This document shows, one piece after another, positions 7,708 through 16,656 of a stretch of DNA of 24,971 bases. The notes beneath the pieces were generated by a model that searched no databases, was not told where the DNA came from, and saw only the letters and a program-made list of their open reading frames with translations. Both the position numbers and the translations under genes were made by a program. Every line of letters starts with the position of its first letter. Position 1 is the first letter of the stretch. The stretch comes from JAUIBE01 sp035267185 (GTDB lineage Bacteria > Pseudomonadota > Gammaproteobacteria > Xanthomonadales > SZUA-36): NCBI GenBank assembly GCA_035267185.1, contig DATFLY010000025.1, forward strand, positions 1-24,971, read 5' to 3'.

Positions 7708-8259
7708 CTAGTTGCCCAGCTCAAGCTGATCAGCCTGAAACTCAGCCTCCAGTTGATCGAGAATCATATCGGTAATATCAAGATCCGGGCTGGCATAGAC
7801 CACAGGGCTTGAAATGATCAGGTCGTAACCGTTTCGTTCAGCGATTTCCTGGACTGCCAGATTGATCTGTTCCTCGAGCCGCTGTACTTCTTCGGTTCTG
7901 CGAAATGACAGTTCATCACGAAGATCTTCCTTGCGCCGGTCGACATTGCGGCGCAATTCCAGAACCTCCCGTTCCAGTCTTCGGTAGTCATCGGATGTCA
8001 TGTCGGCCTGGGTAAGTTGGCTTTCCATCAGGGTCAATCGGGATTCATCGAGCTCGATGGCGTCGTTGCGGGCACGAAACTCCTGATCGAGCAATGAACG
8101 GCCAGCGACCACCTGTGGTGCGTTGTCCAGCACCTTCTTCATATCGACATATCCGATTTGCGCGGGTTGTGCGTGGGCATAGGAAACCAGCGTCACGCTG
8201 AGAAGCATAACGAGAAGCGGGCACAACACACTCCGGACGCACCTGTCCATGCTTCGCAT
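7708..8259 (-). CDS. skp: Periplasmic chaperone Skp/OmpH
   Basis: A 183-residue exported protein. The signal peptide covers about residues 1-30 (hydrophobic VLCPLLVMLLSVTLVSYAHA, cleavage after AHA). The mature start QPAQIGYVDMKKVLDNAPQ is the Skp/OmpH signature. A charged coiled-coil hairpin follows (about 60-130). These are the 'tentacles' with which trimeric Skp holds unfolded outer-membrane proteins on their way to BamA, which is encoded just upstream. Neither the ATG at 8259 nor the in-frame ATG at 8250 has a good Shine-Dalgarno, so the start is approximate within three codons. Confidence 0.92.
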   Translation of the reverse strand: MRSMDRCVRSVLCPLLVMLLSVTLVSYAHAQPAQIGYVDMKKVLDNAPQVVAGRSLLDQEFRARNDAIELDESRLTLMESQLTQADMTSDDYRRLEREVLELRRNVDRRKEDLRDELSFRRTEEVQRLEEQINLAVQEIAERNGYDLIISSPVVYASPDLDITDMILDQLEAEFQADQLELGN

Positions 8260-8569
8260 TGTACACCGAAATCAGGGGTTTATGGTACCTGGGTTGTCGC
8301 TGGGGTATGTGTGTGTCTGCCGGTGTAATGGAAGGTGTTCGCGGCGCCCTCGCCGCGACCATTCCAAAGAGAAGCGTTACAAATCGATTTGGTACAGGGA
8401 GCGTAGGCAAACGAGGTAGTTACGGCTATCGGGTTTTTGAAAGAAGTGGCTGCCTCGTGCCGTTACGCGTACCAAAGGCCGCGAGGTAACTAAAAAATGC
8501 TTGTGAAGGGCGGGGTGAAGGTAGCAACTCAAAGAGTCGCTGTGAGGCCTGTATGCCAGCAAGTAACTA
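8260..8569. other. 310-bp bamA-skp spacer
   Basis: No credible ORF or RNA gene is seen. The stretch holds a REP-like hairpin (8339-8358) and several scattered GTTAC/GTAAC pentamers on both strands. The bases from 8485 on carry a six-T run when read on the minus strand but without a stable hairpin before it. I found no clear sigma-E (GAACTT...TCTGA-like) promoter. The gap is longer than those elsewhere in this cluster. Confidence 0.5.
8339..8358. repeat. REP-like GC hairpin between bamA and skp
   Basis: Perfect 8-bp arms TCGCGGCG / CGCCGCGA enclose the loop CCCT. The core GCGGCGCC-TCGCCGCGA resembles the hairpin after kynA at 22103-22129 (GCGGTGCC-TCGCCGCGA). It also resembles the extragenic palindromes seen in many gammaproteobacteria. 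Two related copies in different intergenic gaps support a dispersed family, but a genome search is needed. Confidence 0.45.
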
Positions 8570-11026
8570 CTAGAACGTGGTACCAAAGGAGAACTGCAGA
8601 TCTTCTGTGCGGTCGCCTTCGCGATCATTGAAGGGGAATGCATAGCTGATGACGATCGGTCCAATGGGTGCTTCCCAGGTCACCGACACACCCGCCGATC
8701 CGCGAAGCTTGTCGGCGTCAAACGCATCAATATTCTCGTAAACGTACCCGCTGTCGACAAACAGGGCCACTCGAGTACCACTCTGGCCGCCCAGCGCGAA
8801 CGGAAGCGCGAGTTCGATGCCACCGGTGACCTTGAAGTCACCACCCACCGAACGACAGAAAGGATCCTTGGGTCCCAGCGTGTTGTCGTCATAGCCCCTG
8901 ATGTCGCGAACGCCGCCCGAATAAAAATGTTCGTAAAACGGAAGGCCTCTGTCGATACCAACCACATCGGTTGGATCGCAACGGCCTTCCTGTCCGGGTA
9001 CCAGTTCCGTTGGCACTGGTTCAGCCAGCGATTCCTCATCGTAGTTGTCATAGGCCTCGCCGTAACCCAGGTTTCCTTTAACAGCGAAAACCAATCCACG
9101 CCAGATCTCCATGTACTTCACGCCGCGATACAGCAGTTTGTAGTACTCGCGAGAACTGCCCGGCAGCGACGTCTGCAACGTCAGGCTTTGGGATGAACCG
9201 CGTGTTGGATTGAGGAAGTGATTGCGACTGTCGCGTGTCCATGAAACCGACCAGTCGAAAGTATTGAATTCACGCTCATCCTTGGAAAGGATGTCGTCGC
9301 CATTGAAGTCCAGTGTGTGCGACAGCGGATCCAGGGGTGCCGGTCTCAGAACTGTTTCAAGGCACTCTGTGGGCATCTCCGGATCGTCAAACTCGATACA
9401 GTCCAGGACACCAAGATTGATGGTGGAGTCCCTGTAGCCCAGGTTGGTTCTCAGGTAATCAATCTCGGTGACGGGAATACCCAGTGTTCCACCGACAGCC
9501 CACTCACTACTGGTGAATGCCGAAATGTTGGCTGCCTGCTGATCGAATTCCTGGAAACGCGCGTAAAAACCCCGGCTGACCCCGTCCTCGGTCCAATACG
9601 GGTTGTCGTAGGAGAGGTTAATGCTGCTCAGGATCCTGCTGTGCGACACACCGAATCCAAGCCGCTTGCCACTTCCCAGGAAGTTGTCCTGCTGAATACT
9701 GAGTGAAGCGATCAGTTCCTGGACCTGTGAATAACCCAGGCCGACCGTAAAACTACCTGCCGGGCGTTCAACAACCGTCACGATTACGTCAATCTGGTCA
9801 TCCGTGCCAGGCACGGCGGGTGTCTCTATTTCCACGGTTTCAAAATAGGACAGGCGCTGCATTCTTACCCGGGAGCGGTCAATCGCAGCCTGCGAGAACC
9901 ATGCCCCTTCAAACTGCCGCATTTCCCGACGCATCACCTCGTCCTTGGATTTGGAGTTCCCGACAAACTGTATTCTTCTGACGTAAACGCGTTTGCCCGG
10001 GTCAACAAAGAAATTGACCGAAACCAGGCGATTGTCACGATCGACATCAGTAATGGGGTTCACATTGGCAAAGGCGTAACCGATATTCGAGAGAACTGAA
10101 GTGATGTTGTCGACACTCTGTTCAATTTCCTTGCGCGAAAAAATCGCTCCGGGCTGGACGATGATCAATCGCTGAAGGGTGCCTTCGTCAATCACCAGGT
10201 CGCCAGTGATCTGAACATCTTCCACGCTGTATATGTCACCTTCAACAATGTTGGCGGTGATAAAGATGTCCTTTTTGCTCGGGCTGATTGAAACCTGTGT
10301 TGATTCAATATTGAAATCCACGTAGCCACGATCGAGATAGTAGGAGCGCAGAATTTCAATATCACCCGAGAGTTTTTCGCGGGAGTACTGATCCTTGCTT
10401 GACCAGAAATTCCAGAAAGGTGGAATACCTGCCTCAAAATCTTCAGTGATCTCATCATCAGTGAAAACGGTGTTGCCCACGACGTTGATGTGTCGAATCT
10501 GCGCAACCTTTCCTTCGTCAATGATGATGGCGATGCGAACGCGGTTTCGTTCCAGTTCAGTAACACGTGTGTCCACGCTGACTGCGTAACGACCCTGGCT
10601 GAAATACTGCCTCACCATCTCCTGCTGAAGCCTGTCCAGGACCTGGCGGTCATAGACCTCGCCTTCCGATAAACCCACATCAAACAGCACGCGATAGAGG
10701 TCTTCGTCCTTGATGGCCTTGTTGCCAGTCAGGGTGATGTTTGCAATAGCGGGACGTTCGCGAACATTGATGACCAGGATGGTGCCTTCATGTCCAAGGC
10801 TGACATCCTGGAAAAAGCCGGTTTTGTAAAGCTCCCGAATGGCCGATCGGGCATTCGCCGCCGTCATTCGATCACCAGGATCAACGGGCAGGTAATTGAA
10901 TATCGTGCCCTCAGATATTCTCTGAAGGCCTTCTACCCGGATGTCTGAGATGATGAATGGTTCTAGCGCAAATGCCTGGCCGGCCCAGAGCACACAGCCC
11001 AGAACCAGGGCCAAAATTCTTGTCAT
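8570..11026 (-). CDS. bamA: Outer membrane protein assembly factor BamA
   Basis: Central Omp85 protein that folds and inserts beta-barrel proteins into the outer membrane. The chosen ATG gives 818 residues (E. coli 810) and a clean signal peptide MTRILALVLGCVLWAGQAFA. An upstream in-frame ATG at 11068 adds 14 residues but lacks a ribosome site and would spoil the signal sequence. Five POTRA domains follow (starting FIISDIRVEGLQRI, then ANITLTGNKAI, IRHINVVGNTVF, VEDVQITGDLVI and VRRIQFVGNSKS). The C-terminal barrel comes next, with SWTRDSRNHFLNPTRG, the DIRGYDDNTLGP version of the VRGF/Y lid motif and a terminal Phe (FSFGTTF) used as the assembly signal. It sits between rseP and skp. Confidence 0.96.
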   Translation of the reverse strand: MTRILALVLGCVLWAGQAFALEPFIISDIRVEGLQRISEGTIFNYLPVDPGDRMTAANARSAIRELYKTGFFQDVSLGHEGTILVINVRERPAIANITLTGNKAIKDEDLYRVLFDVGLSEGEVYDRQVLDRLQQEMVRQYFSQGRYAVSVDTRVTELERNRVRIAIIIDEGKVAQIRHINVVGNTVFTDDEITEDFEAGIPPFWNFWSSKDQYSREKLSGDIEILRSYYLDRGYVDFNIESTQVSISPSKKDIFITANIVEGDIYSVEDVQITGDLVIDEGTLQRLIIVQPGAIFSRKEIEQSVDNITSVLSNIGYAFANVNPITDVDRDNRLVSVNFFVDPGKRVYVRRIQFVGNSKSKDEVMRREMRQFEGAWFSQAAIDRSRVRMQRLSYFETVEIETPAVPGTDDQIDVIVTVVERPAGSFTVGLGYSQVQELIASLSIQQDNFLGSGKRLGFGVSHSRILSSINLSYDNPYWTEDGVSRGFYARFQEFDQQAANISAFTSSEWAVGGTLGIPVTEIDYLRTNLGYRDSTINLGVLDCIEFDDPEMPTECLETVLRPAPLDPLSHTLDFNGDDILSKDEREFNTFDWSVSWTRDSRNHFLNPTRGSSQSLTLQTSLPGSSREYYKLLYRGVKYMEIWRGLVFAVKGNLGYGEAYDNYDEESLAEPVPTELVPGQEGRCDPTDVVGIDRGLPFYEHFYSGGVRDIRGYDDNTLGPKDPFCRSVGGDFKVTGGIELALPFALGGQSGTRVALFVDSGYVYENIDAFDADKLRGSAGVSVTWEAPIGPIVISYAFPFNDREGDRTEDLQFSFGTTF

Positions 11027-11080
11027 TAATAAATTTCCGATTCCGCCGCTTTTTCTAACTTTTTGCATCAGCGGCGCAGT

Positions 11081-12457
11081 CTAACCAATTAGCCGTAAAA
11101 TATCGTTAACGAACGCCAGCCCCATGAGTGCCGCCAGCGCCATCAATCCAAAATATTGTCCGGCTACCTGAAACTGTTCAGATACCGGACTTCCTTTGGC
11201 CCATTCTATCAGGTAAAAAACGATGTGACCTCCGTCCAGCACAGGAATCGGCAGGAGGTTGAGAATGCCAAGGCTGAGGCTGATCAGGCCCATGAAAAAC
11301 AGGAAGTTGGACAAACCCAGGCTGGCCGAATCATTGGCAAACTGAGCGATGGTGATTGGTCCGGAAAGGTTTTTCACCGATGCCTTTCCAGTCAGCATTC
11401 GGCCCAGCATGCCAAGGGTTGAGGTGGTCAGTCTCCAGGTTTCATTAAATGCACGTGGAATACCCTCAAGCGGGCCAAGTCGAACCACGGTTCGGCTCTG
11501 TTCCCAGGTCGCCATTGTTTCCTCGCTGGGAGGTTGATTTACGATCCCGAGAATCAGGCGCTTGGAGAACGTGCCGGACTTTTGCATCTGGGGGCGAACC
11601 TGAACGTCCATTGTGAAACCATCGCGATCAATTACCATGTCCAATGGTTCACCAGCACGCCCGAACTGTTGCAACAGCCGGCCAATGTCGGTCCATTGTT
11701 CGACAGGCTCCGTCTGGATGCTGATGATGCGATCACCTGATTCAAGGCCGGCCCGCTGTGCCGGTGTATCCGGGTTGACTGAACCGACAATCGGCGGGAG
11801 ATCAGGCCGCCACGGGGTTATTCCAATTTCAGCAAGCGCCTGCTCTTCGTCAATCTGGTCCGGAAGTGTATTCAGTTCAAGGAGGTGTCGAGATTCGATA
11901 CCACCATTTGCACGAACAGTGATCTCAACGGGTTCGCGGTCAAGCGCCTTTGCCATTAAAGCGATGTGTGCGTATTGCCAGCTGCTGGTTGGCTCATCGC
12001 CCACTGCAATGATCTCGCTGTTTGCGGGAACTCCGGCCTGAGCAGTCAGGCCATCGACGTCGCCAATGATGGGGCGAGCCTGTGGAATCCCGACCATGAA
12101 CATCAGCCAGAATGCCAGCACAGCGAATATCAGGTTGAAAGCCGGGCCGGCAAGAAGGATCGCGATCTTCTTGGCAGGGTGCTTCGAGTCCATTGTCTGG
12201 TCCCGTTCCTGCTCAGTGACTTCATGCTCACGGGAATCCAGCAACTTCACATAGCCGCCAAGCGGGAGTGCTGCAACCACATATTCGGTACCGTCCCTGC
12301 CCATTCGTGACCACAAGGGACGTCCGAATCCCACTGAAAACCGCAATACCCTGACGCCAAAACGACGCGCCACCCAGTAGTGTCCGAATTCGTGAAAAGT
12401 AACAAGAACGCCAAGTACAACGATCAGCCACCAGACAGAACTGATGAATTCAATCAT
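11081..12457 (-). CDS. rseP: Site-2 zinc metalloprotease RseP
   Basis: An inner-membrane protease that cuts the anti-sigma factor RseA after DegS during envelope stress, releasing sigma-E. It has 458 residues (E. coli 450). HEFGH at 22-26 binds zinc within the first membrane segment, and LDGGH at 407-411 supplies the third ligand. Between them lie two periplasmic PDZ domains (around 115-190 and 205-290; note VGSVNPDTPAQRAGLESGDRI). Further membrane segments are near 100-120, 380-400 and 430-450. AGGAAA lies about ten bases before the ATG. Its place next to bamA fits outer-membrane quality control. Confidence 0.95.
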   Translation of the reverse strand: MIEFISSVWWLIVVLGVLVTFHEFGHYWVARRFGVRVLRFSVGFGRPLWSRMGRDGTEYVVAALPLGGYVKLLDSREHEVTEQERDQTMDSKHPAKKIAILLAGPAFNLIFAVLAFWLMFMVGIPQARPIIGDVDGLTAQAGVPANSEIIAVGDEPTSSWQYAHIALMAKALDREPVEITVRANGGIESRHLLELNTLPDQIDEEQALAEIGITPWRPDLPPIVGSVNPDTPAQRAGLESGDRIISIQTEPVEQWTDIGRLLQQFGRAGEPLDMVIDRDGFTMDVQVRPQMQKSGTFSKRLILGIVNQPPSEETMATWEQSRTVVRLGPLEGIPRAFNETWRLTTSTLGMLGRMLTGKASVKNLSGPITIAQFANDSASLGLSNFLFFMGLISLSLGILNLLPIPVLDGGHIVFYLIEWAKGSPVSEQFQVAGQYFGLMALAALMGLAFVNDILRLIG

Positions 12458-12483
12458 GGTGGTTGTTTCCTGTATCAGACATA

Positions 12484-13680
12484 TCAGTGTCGCTCATTTC
12501 GGCAAAATTCCCGGGTTACATGTCTTACTCTCTCGTCGCAGGCCATGATGTCTTCGATGCTGCTAATCTCTTCTATTGACCCTGTATCGAGCACTTTACT
12601 GACAATGCTCGCGATGCGGTCAAAGGCAATCTGGCCATTGAGAAAACATTCGACAGCGACTTCATTGGCAGCGTTCAGTGTAATGGGGGCATTTCTGCCC
12701 ACTTTCATCGCCTGGTAGGCAAGATTTAGCCCCGGGAAGCGATCGGTGTCCGGGTCCATAAAGGTGAGATCGGTGGCTTTTGCCAGGTCGAGACGCTCTA
12801 CTCCGGCATCAATTCTTCCGGGCCATGCAAGGGTGTGGGCGATGGGTGTGCGCATATCCGGACTGCCAAGTTGCGCGAGGACCGAACCATCCCTGTAACA
12901 AACCATGGAGTGAACAATGCTTTGCGGGTGGATCAGCACCTTGAGTTGATCGGGCCGGGCGCCGAACAACCAGTGTGCTTCGATTAACTCAAGACCCTTA
13001 TTCATCAGCGTTGCTGAATCGACAGAAATCTTTCTTCCCATGTCCCAGTTGGGGTGCGCACAGGCCTGGTCAGGCGTTACCTTCTTCAATTCTTCCGCAG
13101 GAGTGGTCAAAAATGGGCCGCCGGAGGCAGTCAGGATGATTCGGTCGACACCGCAATCCTCGAGTGGATTGTCGCTGCGCAAGCTGAACTCCTCCGGCAA
13201 CGCCTGAAATACAGCATTGTGTTCCGAGTCAACCGGAAGAATCTTCGCGCCAGATTGGCGGGCCGCCGATATCAGCAGTTGTCCGGCAATGACCATCGAT
13301 TCCTTGTTTGCGAGCAACACTTTCAGGCCCCGTTCTGCAGCATGTAGCGTCGGCGCAAGGCCCGCGGCACCCACGATGGACGCCATGACAGTATCCAGTT
13401 CAGGATGCGCCACTGCTTCAAGCAGTGCCTCGGCACCACTCATGGCTGTTGCATCGCAACCGAGGTCACTCAGCTCCTGTGCCAGCAATGATTCCTTGTC
13501 AGGGTCTGAAATTACTGCCAGGCGTGCATTGAACTGTTTGCACTGTCGTGCCAGCTTCTTCGCGTTGCTGTGGGCTGTCAGGGCGACCACTTCAAACCGG
13601 TCCGGATTTCGGGCAATGACATCGAGAGTATTTGTCCCGACCGAGCCGGTCGAACCAAGTACAGCGATCTTCTGTGCCAT
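12484..13680 (-). CDS. dxr: 1-deoxy-D-xylulose 5-phosphate reductoisomerase
   Basis: Second enzyme of the MEP isoprenoid pathway; converts DXP to MEP with NADPH. The ATG at 13680 gives exactly 398 residues, the E. coli length, and has AGGA ten bases upstream. A GTG six codons further up (13698) is less likely. Seen: the NADPH loop GSTGSVG (9-15), the metal/substrate block KILPVDSEHNAVFQ with Asp and Glu, the LTASGGPF loop, and NKGLELIEAHWLF. Its product feeds UppS, encoded two genes upstream, so precursor supply for cell-wall lipid carriers is clustered. Confidence 0.96.
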   Translation of the reverse strand: MAQKIAVLGSTGSVGTNTLDVIARNPDRFEVVALTAHSNAKKLARQCKQFNARLAVISDPDKESLLAQELSDLGCDATAMSGAEALLEAVAHPELDTVMASIVGAAGLAPTLHAAERGLKVLLANKESMVIAGQLLISAARQSGAKILPVDSEHNAVFQALPEEFSLRSDNPLEDCGVDRIILTASGGPFLTTPAEELKKVTPDQACAHPNWDMGRKISVDSATLMNKGLELIEAHWLFGARPDQLKVLIHPQSIVHSMVCYRDGSVLAQLGSPDMRTPIAHTLAWPGRIDAGVERLDLAKATDLTFMDPDTDRFPGLNLAYQAMKVGRNAPITLNAANEVAVECFLNGQIAFDRIASIVSKVLDTGSIEEISSIEDIMACDERVRHVTREFCRNERH

Positions 13681-13702
13681 GTCACATCCTGGGTTCACCG
13701 GT

Positions 13703-14521
13703 TCACCTTGAAATCAACAGAAGTCCGAAAGCGAAAAAGGGCGCTGCTGAAACCAGACTGTCGAAACGATCGAGCAGACCACCATGTCCTGGCAACAGGT
13801 TTCCGGTGTCCTTGAGGCCCAGCGTGCGTTTCTGAATGCTGATAAACAAATCCCCGCCAACAGAGATCAACATTGTAACGGCAGCGATGACTGAAATTTT
13901 TAGTGGATTAACCTGAAGAAAAGGCAACAGCTTTGTATAAGCCGCAGTCACCACCAGCGCCAGGACCATTCCGCCCCAGAATCCGGCCCAGGTTTTCGAA
14001 GGACTGATTGATGGCGAAAGTTTTCGACCTCCAAAATGTCGACCGCTGAAGTACCCGCCAATGTCGGCAGCCCAGACAATCATCAACAGGCACAAAATCC
14101 AGTATTGACCATTCGGCAGATCCCGGATCAGGGACAATGCCAGCCAGACAAAAGTCATGCTGGCAATGGCGCTTGAAAACCCCAGCGCGGAATACATTTT
14201 TGACGCTGGCCGATCGGGTTTGAAAGCGGCCAGCTGAAGCAGCATCAGGCACCAGATCAGGCAACCACCAGCCAGCAATGCGAATGACAATTGGGTGGTG
14301 TACTCCCAAAAGTTGAAGAAAATCATAAAAATGCTTGCCTGGACGATCAACAGGAGTGCTGTGCCTGCTTTGCCCAGATTGGCCAACCGGGCATACTCGA
14401 TAGCGCTGACCAGCCACAGAACACTCATTGCCGTTCTGAAAACCTCGGGAGAGGCGAAAAACACCAGGGCAAAGGCCATGGGTGCGATGACGAGCGCGGT
14501 CAGAATTCGTTGCTTCAACAT
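13703..14521 (-). CDS. cdsA: Phosphatidate cytidylyltransferase
   Basis: Makes CDP-diacylglycerol from phosphatidate and CTP in the inner membrane, the branch point to all phospholipids. The 272-residue protein has about eight hydrophobic segments. The C-terminal CdsA signature is clear: SPSKTWAGFWGG near residue 160-175 and GDLFISIQKRTLGLKDTGN with LPGHGGLLDRFDSL near 215-250. It starts nine bases after uppS and ends 22 bases before the dxr start. Confidence 0.95.
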   Translation of the reverse strand: MLKQRILTALVIAPMAFALVFFASPEVFRTAMSVLWLVSAIEYARLANLGKAGTALLLIVQASIFMIFFNFWEYTTQLSFALLAGGCLIWCLMLLQLAAFKPDRPASKMYSALGFSSAIASMTFVWLALSLIRDLPNGQYWILCLLMIVWAADIGGYFSGRHFGGRKLSPSISPSKTWAGFWGGMVLALVVTAAYTKLLPFLQVNPLKISVIAAVTMLISVGGDLFISIQKRTLGLKDTGNLLPGHGGLLDRFDSLVSAAPFFAFGLLLISR

Positions 14522-14530
14522 GGGTTGAGG

Positions 14531-15274
14531 CTAGCTCGCTTTTTCTTTCTGGGTTTTTGAAATCGCGCCGTATCGGCGTTCGCGTCTGCTGTATGCCTCT
14601 ATCGCACGGTCTATCTCTTCGCCGTCAAAGTCAGGCCACAAGACCGACGAGAAGTAAAGTTCACTATAGGCTGCCTGCCACAAGAGAAAATTGCTGATTC
14701 GCATTTCTCCTCCTGTGCGAATTAACAGGTCTGGTTCTGATCCTCCGGCAGTGGCCAGTTTCGCAGAAAAAAGAGTTTCGTTGATTTCATCAGGCTGGAT
14801 TTTGCCTTCATGTACATCCCGGGCAATCAGGCGGGCTGCATGCGTGATGTCCCATCGGCCACCGTAGTTGGCTGCGACGTTCAGGGTCATCCTGTAATCG
14901 GATGGGTTTAATGCCAGGACCCGGTCGATTCTGTTTCGCAGGTTGTCCTGAAAACGGTTGAGATCACCGATAAAGCGTATGCGAATGTTGTTTTTGTGTA
15001 GTTCCGCCGCTTCCTTATTCAGCGTCCGCATAAACAATTCCATCAGCCGGCTGACTTCGGTTTCAGGGCGTTTCCAGTTTTCGCTGGAAAAGGCAAAAAC
15101 AGTCAGTTCACTGATGCCCTTTCGGCCACAGTGTTCAACCACCCTGCGGAGTGCTTTGAGTCCTGCCTGGTGACCCATGGTCCTGGGCCTGGAACGCTTC
15201 TCGGCCCAGCGACCGTTGCCATCCATGACGATGGCAATATGGGCCGGCAGGCCGGATTTGGGTTCCGCGGACAT
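14531..15274 (-). CDS. uppS: Undecaprenyl diphosphate synthase (cis-prenyltransferase)
   Basis: Adds eight isoprene units to farnesyl diphosphate to build the C55 carrier of peptidoglycan and O-antigen. The ATG at 15274 yields 247 residues (E. coli 253). The frame can be extended to a TTG at 15328, but that would overlap frr by 38 bases and add a Lys/Ser-rich, unconserved stretch. Asp18 in IAIVMDGNGRWA is the catalytic residue. FAFSSENWKRP and LLIRTGGEMRISNFLLWQ with YSELYF are the other conserved regions. The Shine-Dalgarno is poor, so translation may be coupled to frr, whose stop is 16 bases ahead. Confidence 0.95.
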   Translation of the reverse strand: MSAEPKSGLPAHIAIVMDGNGRWAEKRSRPRTMGHQAGLKALRRVVEHCGRKGISELTVFAFSSENWKRPETEVSRLMELFMRTLNKEAAELHKNNIRIRFIGDLNRFQDNLRNRIDRVLALNPSDYRMTLNVAANYGGRWDITHAARLIARDVHEGKIQPDEINETLFSAKLATAGGSEPDLLIRTGGEMRISNFLLWQAAYSELYFSSVLWPDFDGEEIDRAIEAYSRRERRYGAISKTQKEKAS

Positions 15275-15290
15275 TGGTGGGCCGGGATGC

Positions 15291-15848
15291 TTAGATTTCG
15301 AGGAGTTCTTGTTCTTTCTCGGCGACAATTTCGTCGACCTTGCCTACCGCCAGGTTGGTCAACTCCTGAATTTCCTGTTCGGTGCGGCGCTCGTCATCCT
15401 CTGTGATTTCCTTGTCCTTTAGTAACTCTTTGACATGGTGATTCGCGTCGCGTCGAATATTTCGTATGGCGATTTTGCTGTTTTCACCTTCGTGATGAAC
15501 CACCTTGCCCAGCTCCTTGCGTCGTTCCTCGGTCAGCGGAGGCAGGGGAATGCGAATCACATTGCCAGCCGTGGTCGGGTTAAGGCCCAGGTCAGATTTG
15601 AGAATTGCCTTCTCGATCACCGGCACCATGTTCTTGTCCCACGGTGTGACCGAAAGAGTGCGGGCATCCTCGATGCTGACCGTTGCAGCCTGTCCAACCG
15701 GCACTTCGCTGCCGTAGTAGTCCACATGCACATGTTCCAGCAGACTGGGGTGCGCCCTGCCAGTGCGAATTTTGGCCAGTTCGTGACGCAGTGCCTCCAG
15801 GCTCTTGCTCATTCTCGACCTGGCGTCGGTTTTAATATCTGCGAGCAT
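15291..15848 (-). CDS. frr: Ribosome recycling factor
   Basis: Splits post-termination ribosomes together with EF-G. With the ATG at 15848, preceded by AAGGAG eight bases away, it has 185 residues, the E. coli length; the TTG one codon earlier is disfavoured. The three-helix bundle is recognisable: LRTGRAHP-like KIRTGRAHPSLLEHV near 28, the middle beta domain (VDYYGSEVPVGQAATVSIED), and NIRRDANHHVKELLKDKEITEDDERR near the end. It follows pyrH by 14 bases. Confidence 0.97.
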   Translation of the reverse strand: MLADIKTDARSRMSKSLEALRHELAKIRTGRAHPSLLEHVHVDYYGSEVPVGQAATVSIEDARTLSVTPWDKNMVPVIEKAILKSDLGLNPTTAGNVIRIPLPPLTEERRKELGKVVHHEGENSKIAIRNIRRDANHHVKELLKDKEITEDDERRTEQEIQELTNLAVGKVDEIVAEKEQELLEI

Positions 15849-15862
15849 CAAAGCAGCTCCTT

Positions 15863-16576
15863 TTAACTGATGAGAGTGCCAATGGAACCGCCCTGGGCCA
15901 GCTTCCTGAGATTACCTTCTCCGAACACATCAAATACCCGGATTGGCATCTCCTGGTCACGGCACAGGACAATGGCGTTGGCGTCCATGACACCGAGTTT
16001 GCTCTCGATGACGTGGTCGTAACTGAGTTCCTCGAATCGTTTGGCCTCGGGGTGGGTCTCGGGGTCAGCGTCGTATACGCCGTCCACTCGAGTTGCCTTG
16101 AGCAGGATATCCGCGCCCACTTCGATTGCGCGCAATGCTGCAGCGGTGTCGGTAGTGAAAAATGGATTACCTGTACCAGCGGCACAAATGACCACCCGGC
16201 CTTTTTCAAGATGACGCTGCGCGCGGCGCCGAATGTAGTCTTCACATACGTCATGAATGGACAATGCAGACATGACACGCGCATCAATTTCAAGGCTTTC
16301 CATGGCATCCTGCAACGCCAGCGCGTTCATGACCGTCGCCAGCATCCCCATGTGATCGCCGGTGACCCGATCAATGCCTGCTTCTGCAAGCCCGGCTCCG
16401 CGAAAAATATTTCCGCCGCCAATAACCACGGCAATTTCAACACCCATCCTGGCAACTTCGCCGACTTCGCCGGCAATCCGATGAATGACCGCCGGGTCAA
16501 TGCCGTAATCTTCGCCACCCAGCAATGCTTCACCGCTGAGCTTGAGGAGAATTCGGTGGTGGGCTGTTTCCGTCAC
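15863..16576 (-). CDS. pyrH: Uridylate kinase
   Basis: Phosphorylates UMP to UDP with ATP; a bacterial hexameric kinase of the amino-acid kinase fold, 237 residues (E. coli 241). Visible motifs: ILLKLSGEALLGG (phosphate binding), VIGGGNIFRGAGL, DHMGMLATVMNALAL, and AAGTGNPFFTTDTAAALRA with ATRVDGVYDADPE. The start is GTG, with AGG five bases before it. The 80-bp gap to tsf holds a perfect TATAAT, so pyrH may also be transcribed by itself. Confidence 0.96.
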   Translation of the reverse strand: MTETAHHRILLKLSGEALLGGEDYGIDPAVIHRIAGEVGEVARMGVEIAVVIGGGNIFRGAGLAEAGIDRVTGDHMGMLATVMNALALQDAMESLEIDARVMSALSIHDVCEDYIRRRAQRHLEKGRVVICAAGTGNPFFTTDTAAALRAIEVGADILLKATRVDGVYDADPETHPEAKRFEELSYDHVIESKLGVMDANAIVLCRDQEMPIRVFDVFGEGNLRKLAQGGSIGTLIS

Positions 16577-16614
16577 GTTACCTGCTGATTGAACCTTGGA
16601 ATTGTCAGTGTCTG

Positions 16615-16620
16615 ATTATA
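16615..16620 (-). promoter_or_regulatory. Possible -10 box before pyrH
   Basis: A perfect TATAAT on the minus strand lies in the tsf-pyrH gap, about 38 bases before the GTG. The hexamer 17 bases upstream of it is a poor -35. A separate pyrH promoter exists in E. coli, so this is reasonable but unproven. Confidence 0.3.
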
Positions 16621-16656
16621 AACGCCTCACCGGGCGCGCGTGTTTCTGAATTCGGG

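Noticed and set aside
11027..11068. Upstream ATG of bamA
   Set aside because: It adds 14 basic/polar residues before a complete signal peptide and has no Shine-Dalgarno; the ATG at 11026 is better.
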